Shown here: positions 62,350 through 64,000 of the stretch, one piece after another
Position numbering within the stretch: position 1 is the stretch's first letter
Layout: each line of letters opens with the position of its first letter
DNA from: CAZCGA01 sp964498075
GTDB lineage: Bacteria > Desulfobacterota > Binatia > HRBIN30
NCBI GenBank assembly: GCA_964498075.1
Contig: CAZCGA010000010.1
Coordinates: 16,088-80,087, forward strand
Length of the DNA: 64,000 nucleotides
Reading direction: 5' to 3'
Position numbers and translations under genes: made by a program
Notes under the pieces: model-generated
Told to the model about the DNA's origin: nothing
The model's input: only the letters and a program-made list of their open reading frames with translations
The model's database searches: none

Positions 62350-64000
62350 ATGACCGAACCGGCGCGGCGGAGGAAGGATGAGGGGCAGGGGACGACGGTG
62401 CAACCGTCCGGGCCGGGCAATGGGTTGGTCTTTCCCCGCTACTTTACCACCCCGGATCTCGACCCGTTCGAGGCGGTCGTATGGGATCACCGCAGCGCCG
62501 TCATTACCGGCGAGAAGGGCGAGGTCGTCTTCGAGCAGCACGACGTCGAGATCCCGAAGACGTGGTCGCAGCTGGCGACCAGCGTCGTCGTGTCGAAGTA
62601 CTTCCGCGGCCCGCTCGGCAGCCCGGAGCGCGAGCAGAGCGTGAAGCAGCTCATCGGACGGGTGGTGCGGACCATCCACGCCTGGGGCGACCGGCAGGGA
62701 TACTTCGCGACGGCGGCAGACGCCGACAGCTTCACCGCCGAGCTGACGCACTTGCTGGTGGAGCAGAAGGCGTCCTTCAACAGTCCGGTGTGGTTCAATG
62801 TCGGCATCGAGCCGCAGCCGCAATGCTCGGCATGCTTCATCCTGTCGGTCGACGACACCATGGAATCGATCCTCGGCTGGTACCGCAACGAGGGCATCAT
62901 CTTCAAAGGCGGCTCCGGCTCCGGCGTCAATCTGTCGCGCATCCGGTCGGCGAAGGAAAAGCTCGCCGGCGGCGGCACCGCGTCGGGACCGGTGTCGTTC
63001 ATGCGCGCGGCCGATGCGTCGGCCGGCGTGATCAAGTCGGGTGGCAAGACGCGCCGCGCGGCGAAGATGGTCGTGCTCAATATCGACCACCCCGACATTG
63101 TCGACTTCATCCGCTGCAAGGAGGAAGAAGAGAAGAAAGCCTGGGCGCTGATCGACGCCGGCTACGACGGCTCGCTCGACGGCCCGGCGTACGGCTCCGT
63201 CTTCTTTCAGAACGCCAACAACTCGGTGCGGGTGACCGACGGGTTCATGCGCGCCGTCGACGAAGACGGAATGTGGCAGAGCCGCTACGTGCTCTCCGGC
63301 GAGCCTGCCGCCACCTACAAGGCGCGTGACCTGCTGCGCATGATCGCCGCCGCCACCCATCTGTGCGGCGATCCGGGCATGCAGTTCGACACCACCATCA
63401 ACGGCTGGCATACGTGTCCGAACAGCGGCCGTATCAACGCCTCCAATCCGTGCTCCGAGTACATGCACCTCGACAACTCCGCCTGCAACCTCGCCTCGCT
63501 CAACCTGATGAAGTTCGTCAGCGACGCGGGCGAGTTCGATGCCGCCGCCTTTCGACACGCCGTCGACATCATGATCACGGCGCAGGACATCATCGTCGAC
63601 AACTCCAGCTACCCGACCGCCGAGATCACCGCCAACGCCAAGGCATTCCGCGAGCTGGGCTTGGGATACGCCAACCTCGGTGCGCTGCTGATGGCGCTCG
63701 GCTTGCCGTACGACTCGGAAGGCGGCCGGCAGTACGCCGCCGCAGTCACCGCATTGATGTGCGGCGAAGCGTACGCACAGTCGGCGCGCATTGCGGCGCA
63801 GATGGGACCGTATGCCGGCTTTCCCGAAAACTGCGAGCCGATGCTCGGCGTGATCGGCAAGCACCGCAGCTGCGCGCACAAGGTCGACTCCGCCTACGTG
63901 CCGCTGGATCTGCTGAGCGCCGCCCGCCAGTCGTGGGATGACGCCTACGCCCTCGGGCAGACGGCGGGCTACCGCAACTCGCAGACGACGGTGCTGGCGC
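62350..64000 (+). CDS. nrdJ: B12-dependent class II ribonucleotide reductase (partial)
   Basis: The frame runs from ATG 62350, behind GGGGGAGG, to the window end without a stop: 550 codons of a protein usually 750 or more residues long. Features are FPRYFTTPDLDPFEAVVWDH near the start, FNSPVWFNVGI, QCSACFILSVDDTMESILGW, FKGGSGSGVNLSRIRS, SGGKTRRAAKMVVLNIDHPD and INASNPCSEYMHLDNSACNL. These are the active-site regions of NrdJ, which makes deoxyribonucleotides using adenosylcobalamin. No oxygen-dependent partner subunit would be needed. The C-terminal cysteine pair is beyond the window. Confidence 0.93.
   Translation, partial: MTEPARRRKDEGQGTTVQPSGPGNGLVFPRYFTTPDLDPFEAVVWDHRSAVITGEKGEVVFEQHDVEIPKTWSQLATSVVVSKYFRGPLGSPEREQSVKQLIGRVVRTIHAWGDRQGYFATAADADSFTAELTHLLVEQKASFNSPVWFNVGIEPQPQCSACFILSVDDTMESILGWYRNEGIIFKGGSGSGVNLSRIRSAKEKLAGGGTASGPVSFMRAADASAGVIKSGGKTRRAAKMVVLNIDHPDIVDFIRCKEEEEKKAWALIDAGYDGSLDGPAYGSVFFQNANNSVRVTDGFMRAVDEDGMWQSRYVLSGEPAATYKARDLLRMIAAATHLCGDPGMQFDTTINGWHTCPNSGRINASNPCSEYMHLDNSACNLASLNLMKFVSDAGEFDAAAFRHAVDIMITAQDIIVDNSSYPTAEITANAKAFRELGLGYANLGALLMALGLPYDSEGGRQYAAAVTALMCGEAYAQSARIAAQMGPYAGFPENCEPMLGVIGKHRSCAHKVDSAYVPLDLLSAARQSWDDAYALGQTAGYRNSQTTVLA

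Overview
The window is GC-rich, densely coded DNA, apparently from an uncultivated bacterium: a run of Ns at 61052-61061 marks a scaffold join. Gene content points to a deltaproteobacterial-type or related lineage, possibly Candidatus Binatota-like. Pointers are a fused MFS/spermidine synthase, tandem CaiB/BaiF CoA-transferases, dockerin-like proteins with Thr/Pro stalks, a Geobacter-like type I-G CRISPR system and a B12-dependent ribonucleotide reductase. The taxonomy is inference; no rRNA or tRNA gene was seen.

Layout. 1-12.7 kb: end of an Lpp-like lipoprotein, two zinc alcohol dehydrogenases, holA, a universal stress protein, a double CoA-transferase, a truncated nucleotide cyclase, a PLP-dependent dehydratase, an alpha/beta hydrolase, the membrane spermidine synthase and a small cytochrome c. 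12.8-24.1 kb: a PPOX-fold enzyme, two secreted Thr/Pro-stalk proteins, then four tandem secreted paralogues of unknown function behind one promoter and one terminator. 24.3-29.5 kb: signalling genes (lone CheY, XRE regulator, membrane histidine kinase, Rcp-like regulator, REC-PAS-HK hybrid). 29.5-34.8 kb, minus strand: a tRNA T-loop modification group (ttuB, ttuA, trmI) among folate-ligase-like, Nudix and isochorismatase-fold genes. 34.9-41.9 kb: rpoZ, dnaJ, a CbpM-like gene, rpoH, a TPP enzyme, a CinA-like protein, an SRPBCC protein and engB.

42-58.9 kb is the accessory island. It starts with two decayed pieces resembling the N-terminus of a Cas3 helicase and continues with csb1 (Cas7), csb2 (Cas5-Cas6), cas3 with a C-terminal HD domain, and a Csb3/Cas3-extension-like gene. 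Three different type II toxin-antitoxin modules follow (DUF4258/YgiT, HigB/HigA, Phd/VapC), then cas2, a cas4-cas1 fusion and a 56-repeat CRISPR array. Copies of one short repeat, each beside 7-bp microsatellite DNA, lie at the edges of the toxin-antitoxin modules. No gene as large as csx17 (Cas8) is present.

58.9-64 kb: an ApaH/PrpE-like phosphatase, a DUF72 protein, a lipoprotein gene broken by the scaffold join, a DUF721/DciA-like gene, and the start of nrdJ preceded by a 29-codon ORF with a strong ribosome binding site.
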